The notes under the pieces: model-generated
Database searches by the model: none
Told to the model about the DNA's origin: nothing
The model's input: only the letters and a program-made list of their open reading frames with translations
Translations under genes and position numbers: made by a program
Source: Rhizobium sp. BG4
GTDB lineage: Bacteria > Pseudomonadota > Alphaproteobacteria > Rhizobiales > Rhizobiaceae
NCBI RefSeq assembly: GCF_016864575.1
Contig: NZ_CP044125.1
Coordinates: 558,001-622,000, forward strand
Direction: 5' to 3'
Length of the DNA: 64,000 nt
Shown here: positions 19,412-28,204 of the stretch, in pieces
How positions within the stretch are numbered: position 1 is the stretch's first letter
Layout: every line of letters begins with the position of its first letter

Positions 19412-19465
19412 CGCAGGGCGGAACGTTTTGACTCCCTGCCGGTTAATCTCTCAAGGAGATTGACC

Positions 19466-20041
19466 ATGCCGCTGCCGAACTACCGGGACACATTCCTCCA
19501 ATGCCTGACGACGCTGAAAGGGCTCACGGCGCAATCGGAGGAGTATGTCCGGTTTCGCTGGCAGGCGATCTATCTCACCCGCGGCCGGTTCTCCTATTTC
19601 TTCCGCGGCGCGCTGGATGGCGCCAGCATCGGCTTTTCCGGCCAGCAGATCGACCTGACGAATGGCGAGGTCAGCATCATTCCCGCCCGCTCCGTCGGCC
19701 TCTATGGCGCGACCTTCGGGCTGAACGAAGCGATTACTGCCTATAGCGGCCCGCAGAAATCGGTGATCGAGGTGGCGCATGCCTTCAACGAGGAGAGCGA
19801 GATGGATTATCACCCCGAGTTCTTCTACGTGCGCATGAACCTGCTGCACACCGCAAGCGACAGCAAGATGGGCTTTGCCCGCGATCCCCGGCTTCGCGAA
19901 AACACCAATCTGATCTTCGTCGGACTGGAAGACCAGATGACCGCCGACCTGCTGGAGGAAAGCGACATCGCGCGCTGGGTGGCGCAGGAGAAGCCGATGG
20001 CATCGACCGAATGGTATGCCGAGCGGTATTATTACAGCTGA
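19466..20041 (+). CDS. Hypothetical protein, unrecognised family (191 aa)
   Basis: Start chosen at 19466, six bases after AAGGAGAT, giving 191 residues without signal peptide or membrane helix. Notable stretches are the aromatic-rich YLTRGRFSYFFRGALDG near the N-terminus, PARSVGLYGATFGLNEAI in the middle and a Tyr-rich end (WYAERYYYS). I do not recognise the family. It lies between mscS and a truncated palindromic element, on the same strand as mscS but with a strong ribosome site of its own. Confidence 0.72.
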   Translation: MPLPNYRDTFLQCLTTLKGLTAQSEEYVRFRWQAIYLTRGRFSYFFRGALDGASIGFSGQQIDLTNGEVSIIPARSVGLYGATFGLNEAITAYSGPQKSVIEVAHAFNEESEMDYHPEFFYVRMNLLHTASDSKMGFARDPRLRENTNLIFVGLEDQMTADLLEESDIARWVAQEKPMASTEWYAERYYYS

Positions 20042-20075
20042 GCGTTAAGCCGAGCCCTCACACACAACACCGCAC

Positions 20076-20147
20076 CCGGCGCCCCCTCGTGGCAACGTCC
20101 CTTCTCCCCTCGGGGAGAAGGTGCCCGGAGGGCGGATGAGGGGGCCC
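20076..20147. repeat. Family C palindromic element, truncated copy
   Basis: CTTCTCCCCTCGGGGAGAAG, followed by GTGCCCGGAGGGCGGATGAGG, matches the right arm of the family C elements at 26352, 48572 and 58919. The left arm is missing or reduced to a CGCCCCCTCG remnant. It sits between the converging 191-residue protein gene and sodC, and its hairpin could end transcription from both. Confidence 0.7.
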
Positions 20148-20171
20148 CGCGCCGGAGGGCAAATCAATCCC

Positions 20172-20687
20172 CTACTCGATCACTCCACAAGCCAGCCGCT
20201 CACCCGCATCACCCGCCGGCTGGCTGCGGTAGTCGTCGGAATTGGCGTGGATCATCAGCGCCCGGCCGCGGATGCCGTCTTCCTTGCCGTCGAGGCTCAC
20301 CATGCTGTCGAAGACCTGGGCGCGCAGGATGCCGTCCTGGCCGACATACTGGTTCGGCAGGTCGCCGGCATGGGGACCCTTGGCCGCCAGGAAGCCGTGC
20401 TCGGCCTTGGTCGGGTTGAAGTGCTTGCCGGCCGATTCGTGGTGCGTTGCCGGATCGCACTTGCCGGTTTCGTGAACGTGGAAGGCGACCCATTTGTTGG
20501 CCGGGAGACCTGCAATCTCGGCCTCGATGAAGACGCCGCCATTGGCGGCTGCCGTCAGCGTCGCCCGGCCGGTTTCCTTGCCCTTGGCATCGACGAAATT
20601 GGCGGTCGCCGTCTGCTTGTCCTGCGCATTGACGGCAAAGGCCGCCGCGGCGAAGGCGAAGGCCGCGAGCGCGATTGTCTTTTTCAT
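20172..20687 (-). CDS. sodC: Periplasmic Cu/Zn superoxide dismutase
   Basis: A 171-residue enzyme that converts superoxide to peroxide and oxygen in the periplasm. It has a signal peptide (MKKTIALAAFAFAAAAFAVNA), copper/zinc ligand motifs (FHVHETGKCD, SAGKHFNP, KAEHG), GDLPN, and the conserved C-terminal LACGVIE with the second disulfide Cys. Length is typical of the bacterial type. AAGGAAACC precedes the start. Single gene; the upstream EF-hand gene is closed by a terminator, so sodC probably has its own promoter. Confidence 0.94.
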   Translation of the reverse strand: MKKTIALAAFAFAAAAFAVNAQDKQTATANFVDAKGKETGRATLTAAANGGVFIEAEIAGLPANKWVAFHVHETGKCDPATHHESAGKHFNPTKAEHGFLAAKGPHAGDLPNQYVGQDGILRAQVFDSMVSLDGKEDGIRGRALMIHANSDDYRSQPAGDAGERLACGVIE

Positions 20688-20749
20688 GAGGGTTTCCTTC
20701 CGCTTGGCTGTTCGTTGTCCAACGTCTCAAGCCGGAAGGGGTTCCTGCA

Positions 20750-20779
20750 AAACAAAAGCCGGCCACGAGGACCGGCTTC
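20750..20779 (-). terminator. Terminator after the EF-hand gene
   Basis: Read on the minus strand, AAGCCGG / CCGGCTT closes a nine-base loop and is followed by TTGTTTT, a short distance after the EF-hand stop and before sodC. Confidence 0.75.
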
Positions 20780-20802
20780 GTACAATCGCCATTCCCGGCG
20801 CC

Positions 20803-21117
20803 TCAGGAGGCGATATCGAGATCGTACTGGCCGTAGGTGTTGCGGTAAACATCCGGAAGGCCGTCGTCGTTGGATGCGCTCATCGCCATGTCGCTTACGC
20901 CACCGCGAAGGCCCATCATCAGGGCGAGAACATTGTCGGTCGCCGTCGAGCGCGGCTCGGACTGCGGTTCGTCTTCGCTCAGCTGAGCGAGAATTCCAGG
21001 CTTTTCATCGGCAGCACGCTCGCCACGGCTCAATACGCCGTCGCCATTGGTGTCGAGCCGCGAAAGCGTTGCCAAATAGGCATAGGCCGTATCTGAAACT
21101 GATGAAACATTGCTCAT
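20803..21117 (-). CDS. EF-hand calcium-binding protein (104 aa)
   Basis: A small acidic protein with one canonical 12-residue EF-hand loop, DTNGDGVLSRGE, at residues 22-33 (ligands Asp22, Asn24, Asp26, Val28 backbone, Glu33). The rest is low-complexity, with acidic and Ser-rich segments (SEDEPQSEPRS). No signal peptide is visible. GGAGGTTTGC precedes the ATG. A single EF-hand could pair in a dimer. A role in calcium sensing or buffering is only inferred. Confidence 0.8.
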   Translation of the reverse strand: MSNVSSVSDTAYAYLATLSRLDTNGDGVLSRGERAADEKPGILAQLSEDEPQSEPRSTATDNVLALMMGLRGGVSDMAMSASNDDGLPDVYRNTYGQYDLDIAS

Positions 21118-21230
21118 GCAAACCTCCGTTCACCGTCTCTGTCCGGTGATGGCTGTACGCAATACAAAATGTTGGACGATCAAAACTGACTCGGTGAATA
21201 CCGTGCTTAGTGAGTCGGGTCAATAAGCTG

Positions 21231-21245
21231 TTAACTTCGCATTAA
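21231..21245. promoter_or_regulatory. Candidate CtrA-type site (TTAA-N7-TTAA)
   Basis: TTAACTTCGCATTAA matches the full alphaproteobacterial CtrA consensus spacing and lies between the divergent EF-hand and HD-domain genes. TTAA pairs at this spacing are uncommon in such GC-rich DNA, but one match can still be chance. Confidence 0.4.
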
Positions 21246-21382
21246 GGAAGGTTGACAAAGAGTTTTCACCTGTGGCCCGGGCGCCGTTTTCCACGGCTTC
21301 CCGCCTTCGCCAAAAGCCTCATTGCAACTGGCGGCGCGAGGCCTTATCTCGGGCGTCCATACCAACAATTGCGGTGACGAGA

Positions 21383-22027
21383 ATGCATCAGGCCGAAGCC
21401 TTTGCCCCCTTCGAAAGCCTTGCGGCAGAGCTTATTCCATTCGCCACGGAAGGCGACGACGGTTCGCACGATCTGGCGCATGTGCTGCGCGTCTTCAAGA
21501 ACGCCATGCGTATCCAGAAGAACGAAGGCGGTGACGCCCGGATCCTGGCAGCCGCCGTGCTGCTGCACGATTGCGTCGCCGTCGAGAAAAGCTCGCCGCT
21601 GCGTTCCAAGGCATCGGCGCTCGCCGCCCAGAAGGCATCGGGGATCCTGCAGAAAATGGGCTGGACGGCAGAGGATATCGCCGCCGTCGCCCATGCGATC
21701 ACCGCGCACAGCTTCTCCGCCAATGTGACGCCCGAGACGCTCGAGGCGAAGATGCTGCAGGATGCCGACCGGCTGGACGCGATCGGCGCCGTCGGCGCGG
21801 CGCGCTGTTTCTACATTGCCGGGCGCATGGTCTCGGGGCTCTACGATCCCTTCGATCCCGATGCCAGGGAGCGCCCGCTCGACGACAAGCGCTATGCCAT
21901 TGACCACTTCCAGACAAAGCTGTTCAAACTGGCCGACGGCTTCCAGACGGAAGCAGGCCGCGCGCTTGCAGCCGAGCGCGACAAGCGGCTTCGCGATTTC
22001 CTCGCGGATTTCATGGACGAGATTTAG
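21383..22027 (+). CDS. HD-domain hydrolase (YedJ-like)
   Basis: A 214-residue metal-dependent HD phosphohydrolase. Metal ligands are visible in SHDLAHVLRV (His29-Asp30, His33), LLHDC (His62-Asp63) and MLQDADRLDAIGAVG with a later Asp. The LAQKASGIL and YAIDHFQTKLFKL segments fit the YedJ-like uncharacterised group. I start at 21383, because the upstream in-frame extension (from 21272) lies in promoter-like DNA and lacks family sequence. Only nine bases separate it from the MOSC gene, so they probably form one transcript. Confidence 0.82.
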   Translation: MHQAEAFAPFESLAAELIPFATEGDDGSHDLAHVLRVFKNAMRIQKNEGGDARILAAAVLLHDCVAVEKSSPLRSKASALAAQKASGILQKMGWTAEDIAAVAHAITAHSFSANVTPETLEAKMLQDADRLDAIGAVGAARCFYIAGRMVSGLYDPFDPDARERPLDDKRYAIDHFQTKLFKLADGFQTEAGRALAAERDKRLRDFLADFMDEI

Positions 22028-22036
22028 GAGACGGGC

Positions 22037-22894
22037 ATGCGCATCAGCGATCTTTTCATCTATCCGCTCAAGAGCGCACGCGGCATTGCCATCCCCTTCT
22101 CCGATATCGACGCTTTCGGCCTGCCGGGCGATCGCCGGGCGATGATCACCGATGCTCAGGGGCATTTCATCACCCAGCGCGAATTGCAGGATCTGGCCCG
22201 CATCGAGGTGCGCCCGGAAGCGTCCGCTTTCCGCCTGTTGATGGATGGCAAGGGCGAGATCGCCGTGCCGCCGCTGCAGCCTGGCCGGCGCATGGATGTG
22301 TCGGTCTGGAAAGAGCCGGTGAACGCCGCCGTTGCCGATGACGACAGCAACCGCCGTCTCTCCGAATGGCTGGGGCGCGAGGTGAAGCTGGTGTTCTTCG
22401 ACGGCGAGGCGAAGCGCATCGCCAGCACCGAATGGGCGGGCGGCGAAACGCCCGTGACTTTTGCCGACGGCTATCAGATCCTGGTGACGACGACCGGTTC
22501 GCTGAAGGCGCTGAATGCCGATCTTGCGGCCCACGGCGAAGGCGCCGTCGGCATGGAGCGGTTCCGCCCGAATATCGTCGTCGACATCGACGAGCCCTGG
22601 CCGGAGGATCGCTGGGCGGCGATCGAGATCAACGGCATCCGCTTCGATCTCGTCAAACCCTGCGCCCGCTGCATCATGACCACGCAGGACCAGCAGACGG
22701 GCTCGCGCGATGTGCCAAACCCGATGCCCGCCATGGGGCGCCTGCGCATGTCGGCGGACCGGCGCGTGCCCGGCCCGCTCTTCGGCTGGAACGTGACGCC
22801 GCGCGGCAGCGGCAAGATCGCCGTCGGCGACACCGTCACCGTGCTCGAGCAACGTGCCGAGGGCTGGCCGCTGAAGGTGCGCAACCGCGCCTAA
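22037..22894 (+). CDS. MOSC-domain protein (molybdenum cofactor-type)
   Basis: A 285-residue protein with an N-terminal MOSC beta-barrel (SDLFIYPLKSARGIAI, LPGDRRAMITDAQG) and a C-terminal MOSC domain with the conserved Cys motif KPCARCIMTTQDQQTG, related to mARC and the YcbX group. Such proteins carry molybdenum cofactor and reduce N-hydroxylated compounds. GGAGACGGGC precedes the ATG. It converges with the aldo/keto reductase gene, with stops overlapping by four bases. Enzymatic substrate not known. Confidence 0.88.
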   Translation: MRISDLFIYPLKSARGIAIPFSDIDAFGLPGDRRAMITDAQGHFITQRELQDLARIEVRPEASAFRLLMDGKGEIAVPPLQPGRRMDVSVWKEPVNAAVADDDSNRRLSEWLGREVKLVFFDGEAKRIASTEWAGGETPVTFADGYQILVTTTGSLKALNADLAAHGEGAVGMERFRPNIVVDIDEPWPEDRWAAIEINGIRFDLVKPCARCIMTTQDQQTGSRDVPNPMPAMGRLRMSADRRVPGPLFGWNVTPRGSGKIAVGDTVTVLEQRAEGWPLKVRNRA

Positions 22895-23886
22895 AGGCCA
22901 GCAAGCGCCCGGTCGATCTCGTTCATCACATCTACGGGCAGCGGCCCTTTCGCCAGAGCGCCGGCATTTTCCTCGACCTGCGCCACCGTGCGGAAGCCGG
23001 GGATCGGCAGCGTGCGCGGCGAGCGTGCCCAAAGCCAGGCGAGCGCGCCCTGCGTCAGCGTGCGGCCGCCATCGGTCAGCAGGTTACGGACGGCCTCCAG
23101 GCGGGCGGCGAATTCCGGCGCGATCTTGCCATCCTTGAAATAGACCATCCAGTCGAGGCTGGCACCGCGGACATCCTTCTCGCCAACCGTCTTGCCCGGC
23201 GTGAACTTGCCGCTGAGCAGACCCATGGCGAGCGGGCCGCGATTGATCGAGATCAGGCCGTTCTTCTCGACGACATCGATCATGTCGGGCACCGGCTCGA
23301 AGACATTCATCGTATGCTGGATCGAGACGAAACCGTTGCGATGGACATGGCGGGCGGCGCGGTCCGTGTAGTCGGTGCTCCAGCCGAAAGCATAGACCTT
23401 GCCCTCTGCCTTCAATCGCTCCAGCGTGTCGAAGACCTCGTCGGATGCTTCCGGCGGGAAGTCGTTGAGATGGAACTGCAGGAGATCCAGCCGCTCGCGG
23501 CGCAGGCGGCGGAGCGATGTCTCGGCCGAAGCGCGGATGAAGGCCGGATCGGCAAAGGCGCCGGTCGCCTGCCTGGTCTTCTCGTCGGTCGCGTGGCCGA
23601 ACTTGGTGGCGATGACGATGTCGTCGCGATTGCCGATGGCACGGCCGACGATCTCCTCGGAATGCCCTGCCCCGTAATTCGATGCGGTATCGAAAAAGCG
23701 GATGCCGAGATCGACGGCGCGCGCGATGGCGCGGAGCGATTCGGCGTCATCGACCTCGCCCCAGCCGAGCGGCACATCGCCGGCATAGAAGGGACCGCCG
23801 ATCGCCCAGCACCCCATGCCGAGGCGCGGGATCTCGCGGCCGTTCCATAGCGTGATCGTCGTCGCGTTGTCGGGTTTCGTCAGCAT
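22891..23886 (-). CDS. Aldo/keto reductase
   Basis: A 331-residue NADPH-dependent oxidoreductase of the AKR superfamily (TIM barrel). The catalytic tetrad is visible: Asp and Tyr in FFDTASNYGAGHSEE, Lys in IATKFGH, and His in LLQFHLND. The start at 23886 follows a strong GAGGAGGA; a short upstream extension (MIEEDD) would be coded by that ribosome site. No regulator or pathway partner is adjacent, so the substrate is open. Confidence 0.9.
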   Translation of the reverse strand: MLTKPDNATTITLWNGREIPRLGMGCWAIGGPFYAGDVPLGWGEVDDAESLRAIARAVDLGIRFFDTASNYGAGHSEEIVGRAIGNRDDIVIATKFGHATDEKTRQATGAFADPAFIRASAETSLRRLRRERLDLLQFHLNDFPPEASDEVFDTLERLKAEGKVYAFGWSTDYTDRAARHVHRNGFVSIQHTMNVFEPVPDMIDVVEKNGLISINRGPLAMGLLSGKFTPGKTVGEKDVRGASLDWMVYFKDGKIAPEFAARLEAVRNLLTDGGRTLTQGALAWLWARSPRTLPIPGFRTVAQVEENAGALAKGPLPVDVMNEIDRALAGL

Positions 23887-23992
23887 GTCATCCTCCTCGA
23901 TCATCTGCCGTTGCAGGCAGAGATAGGCAGCGCCGAGCGCGGGGTAAACCGCCAGGGCTGCAGGATATCTTTCACGGGTGAAAAACCGCTAT

Positions 23993-24787
23993 TCAGGCCG
24001 GCAGCTTGCCGCCTGCCGCGAGGGGATGCGCCGCACCGGGTGGCAGCGCCCTGAGGGAGGGGTCGAGTGCCTTCAGGGCCGCCTGGATAAAGCCATCGCG
24101 GGCCGAGACGGCATCGATGCCGCGCGGCTCGTAGACATGGCGGTGCAGGAAGAAGCTGGTGAGCCGGAAACCGGCGAGCAGGCTGTCGTAATCGGCGGCG
24201 TGATTGCCCTCCTCCGACAGGAAGGTCGGCAGGACCAGCATCTTGTCGGCATAGGGCTTGCCCGCCGCGCGGCAGACGGCGCGGCCGGATTTCGGCGAGA
24301 CATAGGCGAGATCGTTACGCACCCCCGTGGCGGCGCATTCGGTGAGGTCGATGCCGTAGCCGAGGTCGTTCAGCACCGCGAGCTCGAAGCGGACGAAGAG
24401 CTCGCCGGCATCGGTCGGATTGTGGAGATTGTCGAGGATGACTTCGAGCGCATCGTAGAGATGCGGATGCGGGTCGCGCTCCGGCAGCAGCCGCAGCAGC
24501 GCGCCCATCGCCTGCACGCCGTAAACGGCGGTGGCGCTCTCCATCAATCTCGCCGCGCGCAGTTGCAGCGGCTCGATGCGGAATTCGCCGAGATGCTCGT
24601 CGAGGCGGGCGCGCCAGATGACGTCGACCTCGTTGCCCGGCTGCAGCACCGGCTGCATGCTGCGCGAACGGCCGGAGCGCACGAGGCCGAGATGGCGGCC
24701 GCGGTCGCGCGTCATCACTTCGGCGATGACGCTTGTCTCGCCGTGGCGCTTCACGCCCAGAACGATTGCATTGCCTTGCCACTGCAT
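23993..24787 (-). CDS. recO: DNA repair protein RecO
   Basis: A 264-residue recombination mediator of the RecFOR pathway, which anneals single strands and loads RecA onto SSB-coated DNA. The N-terminal OB-fold begins [19 protein letters not shown]; the helical C-terminal part lacks the Cys zinc site, as in many alphaproteobacteria. The start may be at 24787 or two codons upstream. In many rhizobia recO follows era, but here a receiver gene and a Crp/Fnr gene lie between them. Confidence 0.93.
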   Translation of the reverse strand: MQWQGNAIVLGVKRHGETSVIAEVMTRDRGRHLGLVRSGRSRSMQPVLQPGNEVDVIWRARLDEHLGEFRIEPLQLRAARLMESATAVYGVQAMGALLRLLPERDPHPHLYDALEVILDNLHNPTDAGELFVRFELAVLNDLGYGIDLTECAATGVRNDLAYVSPKSGRAVCRAAGKPYADKMLVLPTFLSEEGNHAADYDSLLAGFRLTSFFLHRHVYEPRGIDAVSARDGFIQAALKALDPSLRALPPGAAHPLAAGGKLPA

Positions 24788-24853
24788 CGGCAAAATCCCA
24801 AAACTTCAGGAATCGATCCTAGAGCAACCGCCCGCAAAAGTCATTGAAGGGCG

Positions 24854-25213
24854 TCATTCGCCCGGGAATAGCTTGGCGAGGAAATCGCGCATGGCGCCTT
24901 CGTCGAAGGGCTTCACGAGAAGCGGCACCTGCTGCAGGTCGGCGGGAAAATCCGTGGTGTCGGAATAGCCGCTGACGAAGCCGAAGGGGATCGAACGCTC
25001 CTTGAGATGACGGGCAAAGCCGAAGCTCATCGACTCGCCGAGATTGACGTCGAGCAGCGCGAAATCATAGGTCTCGGCGCTGACGGCCTCCATCGCCTGA
25101 TCCAGGCTGTTGGCAATGTCGATCGTCTCAAGGCCGACGGCGCGCAGGATATCTTCCGCTTCCATCGCAATGATGAGACTGTCTTCCAGAACCAGAACAC
25201 GGGTTGCGTTCAT
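24854..25213 (-). CDS. Single-domain response regulator (receiver only)
   Basis: A 119-residue stand-alone receiver domain. The phosphoacceptor is Asp55 (LLDVNLG), the acidic pocket Glu10-Asp11, the conserved Lys101 (LLVKPF), and a Ser/Thr switch region (FVSGYSD) is present. No output domain follows. Such proteins may act as phosphate sinks or relays; no histidine kinase is adjacent, so its partner is unknown. Confidence 0.92.
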   Translation of the reverse strand: MNATRVLVLEDSLIIAMEAEDILRAVGLETIDIANSLDQAMEAVSAETYDFALLDVNLGESMSFGFARHLKERSIPFGFVSGYSDTTDFPADLQQVPLLVKPFDEGAMRDFLAKLFPGE

Positions 25214-25440
25214 GATTTATGCCCCTCGCTGTGCGCCGCTGACGGCGCGCACCGTCTTCTCAAACCGCATTTCTACCTCTGATGCCCCTCTTGGCCGCCG
25301 CGATTGCAAAATCTCGCGGTCCACACCCTAACTTCCCCACCTGCTCGATAGAAAGCAAACCGGGAGGAAAAGTGGCATGTCCGCACCTTATTTTCCATAG
25401 CACCGATTTGCATTTAAAAAAGACATAGTTGTTGAAACGC

Positions 25441-26193
25441 TCATATAAAAGGGCGCCGGCCCTCCGCAAGCCCTTCCCAGCCGGCGATCTCCAAGAGGCC
25501 CTCGCCGTTCAGCACCTCGCAGCCGCGCTCCTGCCAGCGGATCAGTCCGCGCTCGGCCAGTTTCTTCAGCGTCTTGTTGGTGTGGACGATCGACAGGCCG
25601 AGCGTATCGGCAATGTGCTGCTGGGTGATCGGGATGAATTTTCTGCCGTTGAACAGGTTGAGCCGCTTGCCGCGTTCATAGAGGAAGGCGACGAGATAGG
25701 CGGCGCGCTCGAGCGCGGTGCGGCGGCCGATGCTCAGCAGATGCTCGTCGAGGATTCGCTCCTCCTGCGCGGCGATCCAGGTGATGTCGAAGGCGAGCGA
25801 CGCATGCTTGTTATAGAGCGTCATCAGCTTGTCGCGCTCGAAGACGCAGAGCGAGACGGGTGACAGCGCCTCGACCGAATGCTGCATCTCGTCCATGATC
25901 GTGCCCTGCAGGCCGATCAGGTCTCCGGGCATCACATAGTTCAGGATCTGGCGGCGGCCGTCTTCCAGTGTCTTGTAGCGAAAGCCCCAGCCGGAGAGCA
26001 CGGTGAAGAGATGGGCGCTGTTGGCGCCTTCGACGAGGATCGTCGCCCCCGCATCGGCGGCAAGCTCGCCCTTCTTGAAGCGACTGACGAAATCCAGTTC
26101 GTCACCGCTGAATTCCCTGAAATGCGGCAATGGCCGCAAGGGACATTGCTCGCACGGTGTCTTGAACGAATGCGCTGGTTTTGCCGTTGCCAT
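25441..26193 (-). CDS. Crp/Fnr-family transcription regulator
   Basis: A 250-residue regulator with an N-terminal cyclic-nucleotide-like effector domain (about 40-150) and a C-terminal winged HTH (about 180-230; ITQQHIADTLGLSIVHTNKTL). The start CxxC (KTPCEQCPLRPL) and a later Cys (VSLCVFERD) recall Fnr, but only two of the usual three N-terminal cluster cysteines are visible, so an oxygen-sensing Fe-S role is uncertain. The frame extends 74 codons upstream, but that part is coded by a repeat, so I start at 26193 (MATAKPAHSF). Targets cannot be read from the window. Confidence 0.88.
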   Translation of the reverse strand: MATAKPAHSFKTPCEQCPLRPLPHFREFSGDELDFVSRFKKGELAADAGATILVEGANSAHLFTVLSGWGFRYKTLEDGRRQILNYVMPGDLIGLQGTIMDEMQHSVEALSPVSLCVFERDKLMTLYNKHASLAFDITWIAAQEERILDEHLLSIGRRTALERAAYLVAFLYERGKRLNLFNGRKFIPITQQHIADTLGLSIVHTNKTLKKLAERGLIRWQERGCEVLNGEGLLEIAGWEGLAEGRRPFI

Positions 26194-26535
26194 CCCTGCC
26201 CGAGCCCGCAAAAATCGGCGCCGCCGGTCCGCAGCGCCGTTCGATGCTGGAAATGCGACGGCGGGGATTTTGTTCCGCGAACGGCCGGGATTTTTTATTG
26301 AAAAACAATGGCGTGAGGAGAGCAAGCGGGATTTCTTGCCGCTGGGTTCTTGGAGCCCCCTCATCCCCGGCGCAACAAGTTGCGCCTGAAACCTATCGGG
26401 CCACCTTCTCCCCAAGGGGAGAAGGGAACGGGAACGTTGCGGCTAGTCCCTTCTCCCCTTGGGGAGAAGGTGCCGGCAGGCGGATGAGGGGGCTACGGGC
26501 GCTGCAATCAAAGTTCTTGCACCGCCCCACCCCCG
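26194..26535. other. Intergenic region carrying a palindromic element
   Basis: The 342 bp between era and the Crp/Fnr gene hold a family C element in the half nearest era and AT-richer upstream DNA (around 26270-26340) that is the likely promoter region of the Crp/Fnr gene. No credible ORF. Confidence 0.7.
26352..26494. repeat. Palindromic intergenic mosaic element, family C
   Basis: Inverted arms (CCCCCTCATCC, then CACCTTCTCCCC; and CTTCTCCCCTTGGGGAGAAG followed by GTGCCGGCAGGCGGATGAGG) with AAGGGGAGAAGGGAACGGGAAC between. The left arm is interrupted by a small extra hairpin, GGCGCAACAAGTTGCGCC, at about 26369-26386, absent from the right arm. Confidence 0.82.
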
Positions 26536-27477
26536 TCAGCGCGGGAAATCCAGGCCCATCTCGCGGAAGCGTTCCGGGTCATCGCCCCAGTTTTCGCGCA
26601 CCTTCACGAACAGGAAAAGGTGGACGTTCTGCTCGAGGATTTCGGAGAGCTCGCGGCGCGATGCGGACGAGATCGCCTTGATGGTTTCGCCACCCTTGCC
26701 AAGCGCAATCTTCTTCTGGCTGTCGCGCTCGACATAGATGACCTGCTCGATGCGCACCGAGCCGTCCTTGCGCTCTTCCCACTTCTCGGTCTCGACGTGA
26801 GACGAATAGGGAAGTTCCTGGTGCAAGCGCAGGAAGAGCTTTTCGCGGGTGATTTCGGCGGCGAGCTGGCGCATCGGCAGATCGGAGATCTGGTCTTCCG
26901 GATAGTACCAGGGGCCTTCAGGCAGCGTCTTGGCGAGATAGTCCATGACATCGTCGCAGCCCGAGCCGTTTTCGGCCGAGATCATGAAGGTCTGGTCGAA
27001 CTGGACGGTCTGGTTGGCGGTGGCGGCCAGCGCCAGCAGCAGTTCGCGGTTGACGCGGTCGATCTTGTTCAGGACGAGGATCTTGCGCTGCGGCACATCC
27101 TTCAGGCCTTCGAGAATGGCTTCGGCATCGCCACGCAGACCGCGCTCGCTGTCGATCAGCAGCATGATGACATCCGCATCCTTGGCGCCGCCCCAGGCCG
27201 ACGTCACCATGGCGCGGTCGAGCCGGCGGCGCGGCTTGAAGATGCCTGGCGTGTCCATGAAGACGATCTGTGCGTTGTTGTGGATCGCGATGCCGCGCAC
27301 GATGGCGCGCGTCGTCTGAACCTTGTGGCTGACGATCGACACCTTGGCGCCGACCAGCCGGTTGACCAGCGTCGACTTGCCGGCATTGGTCGGCCCGATC
27401 AGGGCAACGAAGCCGGAATGCGTTGGGCCATGCGTTTCTTGGGCGCCATCATGCGCCATGTCGTTTTCTTCGGTCAT
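26536..27477 (-). CDS. era: GTPase Era
   Basis: A 313-residue GTPase that binds 16S rRNA and helps 30S subunit maturation. G1 GPTNAGKST, G3 DTPGIFKP, G4 NKID and a C-terminal KH domain (IEQVIYVERDSQKKIALGKG) are all present. The ATG at 27477 is seven bases after the rnc stop and is preferred to the upstream frame, which overlaps rnc. The N-terminus is longer than in E. coli, as in other alphaproteobacteria. Part of the lepB-rnc-era operon. Confidence 0.95.
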   Translation of the reverse strand: MTEENDMAHDGAQETHGPTHSGFVALIGPTNAGKSTLVNRLVGAKVSIVSHKVQTTRAIVRGIAIHNNAQIVFMDTPGIFKPRRRLDRAMVTSAWGGAKDADVIMLLIDSERGLRGDAEAILEGLKDVPQRKILVLNKIDRVNRELLLALAATANQTVQFDQTFMISAENGSGCDDVMDYLAKTLPEGPWYYPEDQISDLPMRQLAAEITREKLFLRLHQELPYSSHVETEKWEERKDGSVRIEQVIYVERDSQKKIALGKGGETIKAISSASRRELSEILEQNVHLFLFVKVRENWGDDPERFREMGLDFPR

Positions 27478-27484
27478 CGTTCCG

Positions 27485-28204
27485 TCAATTCCCGGCAGAG
27501 GACTTCTGCCAAATAGCTTCGCGTTCGAGCATTCTTGTCGCTGCGGCCTGTTCGGCTGCGCGCTTGGAGCGGTCGATACCCGTTTCCGGGGAGACACCGG
27601 CCACTTCCACCGTCACCGTGAAGCGTGGATCATGATCCGGCCCGGTGCGTTCTTCAACACGATATAGGGGCGTCACGCCAAATTTCGCGTGGGCCCATTC
27701 CTGCAATTCGGTCTTCGCGTCACGGCGAGCGCCATCGGCACGCACCGCCCGCTTCTCCCAGAACTTCAGGATGAAGCGGCGGGCGGTCTCCAGACCACCG
27801 TCGAGATAGAGCGCGGCGATCAGGCTTTCGACCACATCGGCGCGCACGTTCATCATCCGCTTGCCGGTGAGTTTCTTCACGTCGGCGCCAGTGCGGATGA
27901 AAAGATGCAGGTCGAGCTCGTCGGCGACGGCCGCGCAAGTGTCTGCGCTGACCAGCTGGTTCAGCCGGACAGAGAGCTCACCTTCCGCGGCAGTGCCGAA
28001 GGTCTTGAAAAGCAGCTCGGCGATGCAGAGGCCAAGCACTCTGTCGCCGAGGAATTCGAGACGTTCGTAATTGCCGCCCTTCTGCGTTCGGGCGCTGGCA
28101 TGCGTCAAGGCGCGGTCCAGGCGCTCCTTCTCGGCGAACTCGTGACCGATCAAGGCTTCAAGCTTGGTCCGGTCTGCCGCCGAGAGCGTCTGAGCCTTGC
28201 TCAT
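27485..28204 (-). CDS. rnc: Ribonuclease III
   Basis: A 239-residue double-strand-specific endonuclease for rRNA and mRNA processing. The catalytic signature NYERLEFLGDRVLG (about 44-57) is followed by a metal-binding acidic patch, a C-terminal dsRBD (about 158-230; TELQEWAHAKFG, VEVAGVSPETG) completes it. The ATG overlaps the lepB stop (ATGA), indicating coupling. era follows at once. Confidence 0.96.
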   Translation of the reverse strand: MSKAQTLSAADRTKLEALIGHEFAEKERLDRALTHASARTQKGGNYERLEFLGDRVLGLCIAELLFKTFGTAAEGELSVRLNQLVSADTCAAVADELDLHLFIRTGADVKKLTGKRMMNVRADVVESLIAALYLDGGLETARRFILKFWEKRAVRADGARRDAKTELQEWAHAKFGVTPLYRVEERTGPDHDPRFTVTVEVAGVSPETGIDRSKRAAEQAAATRMLEREAIWQKSSAGN

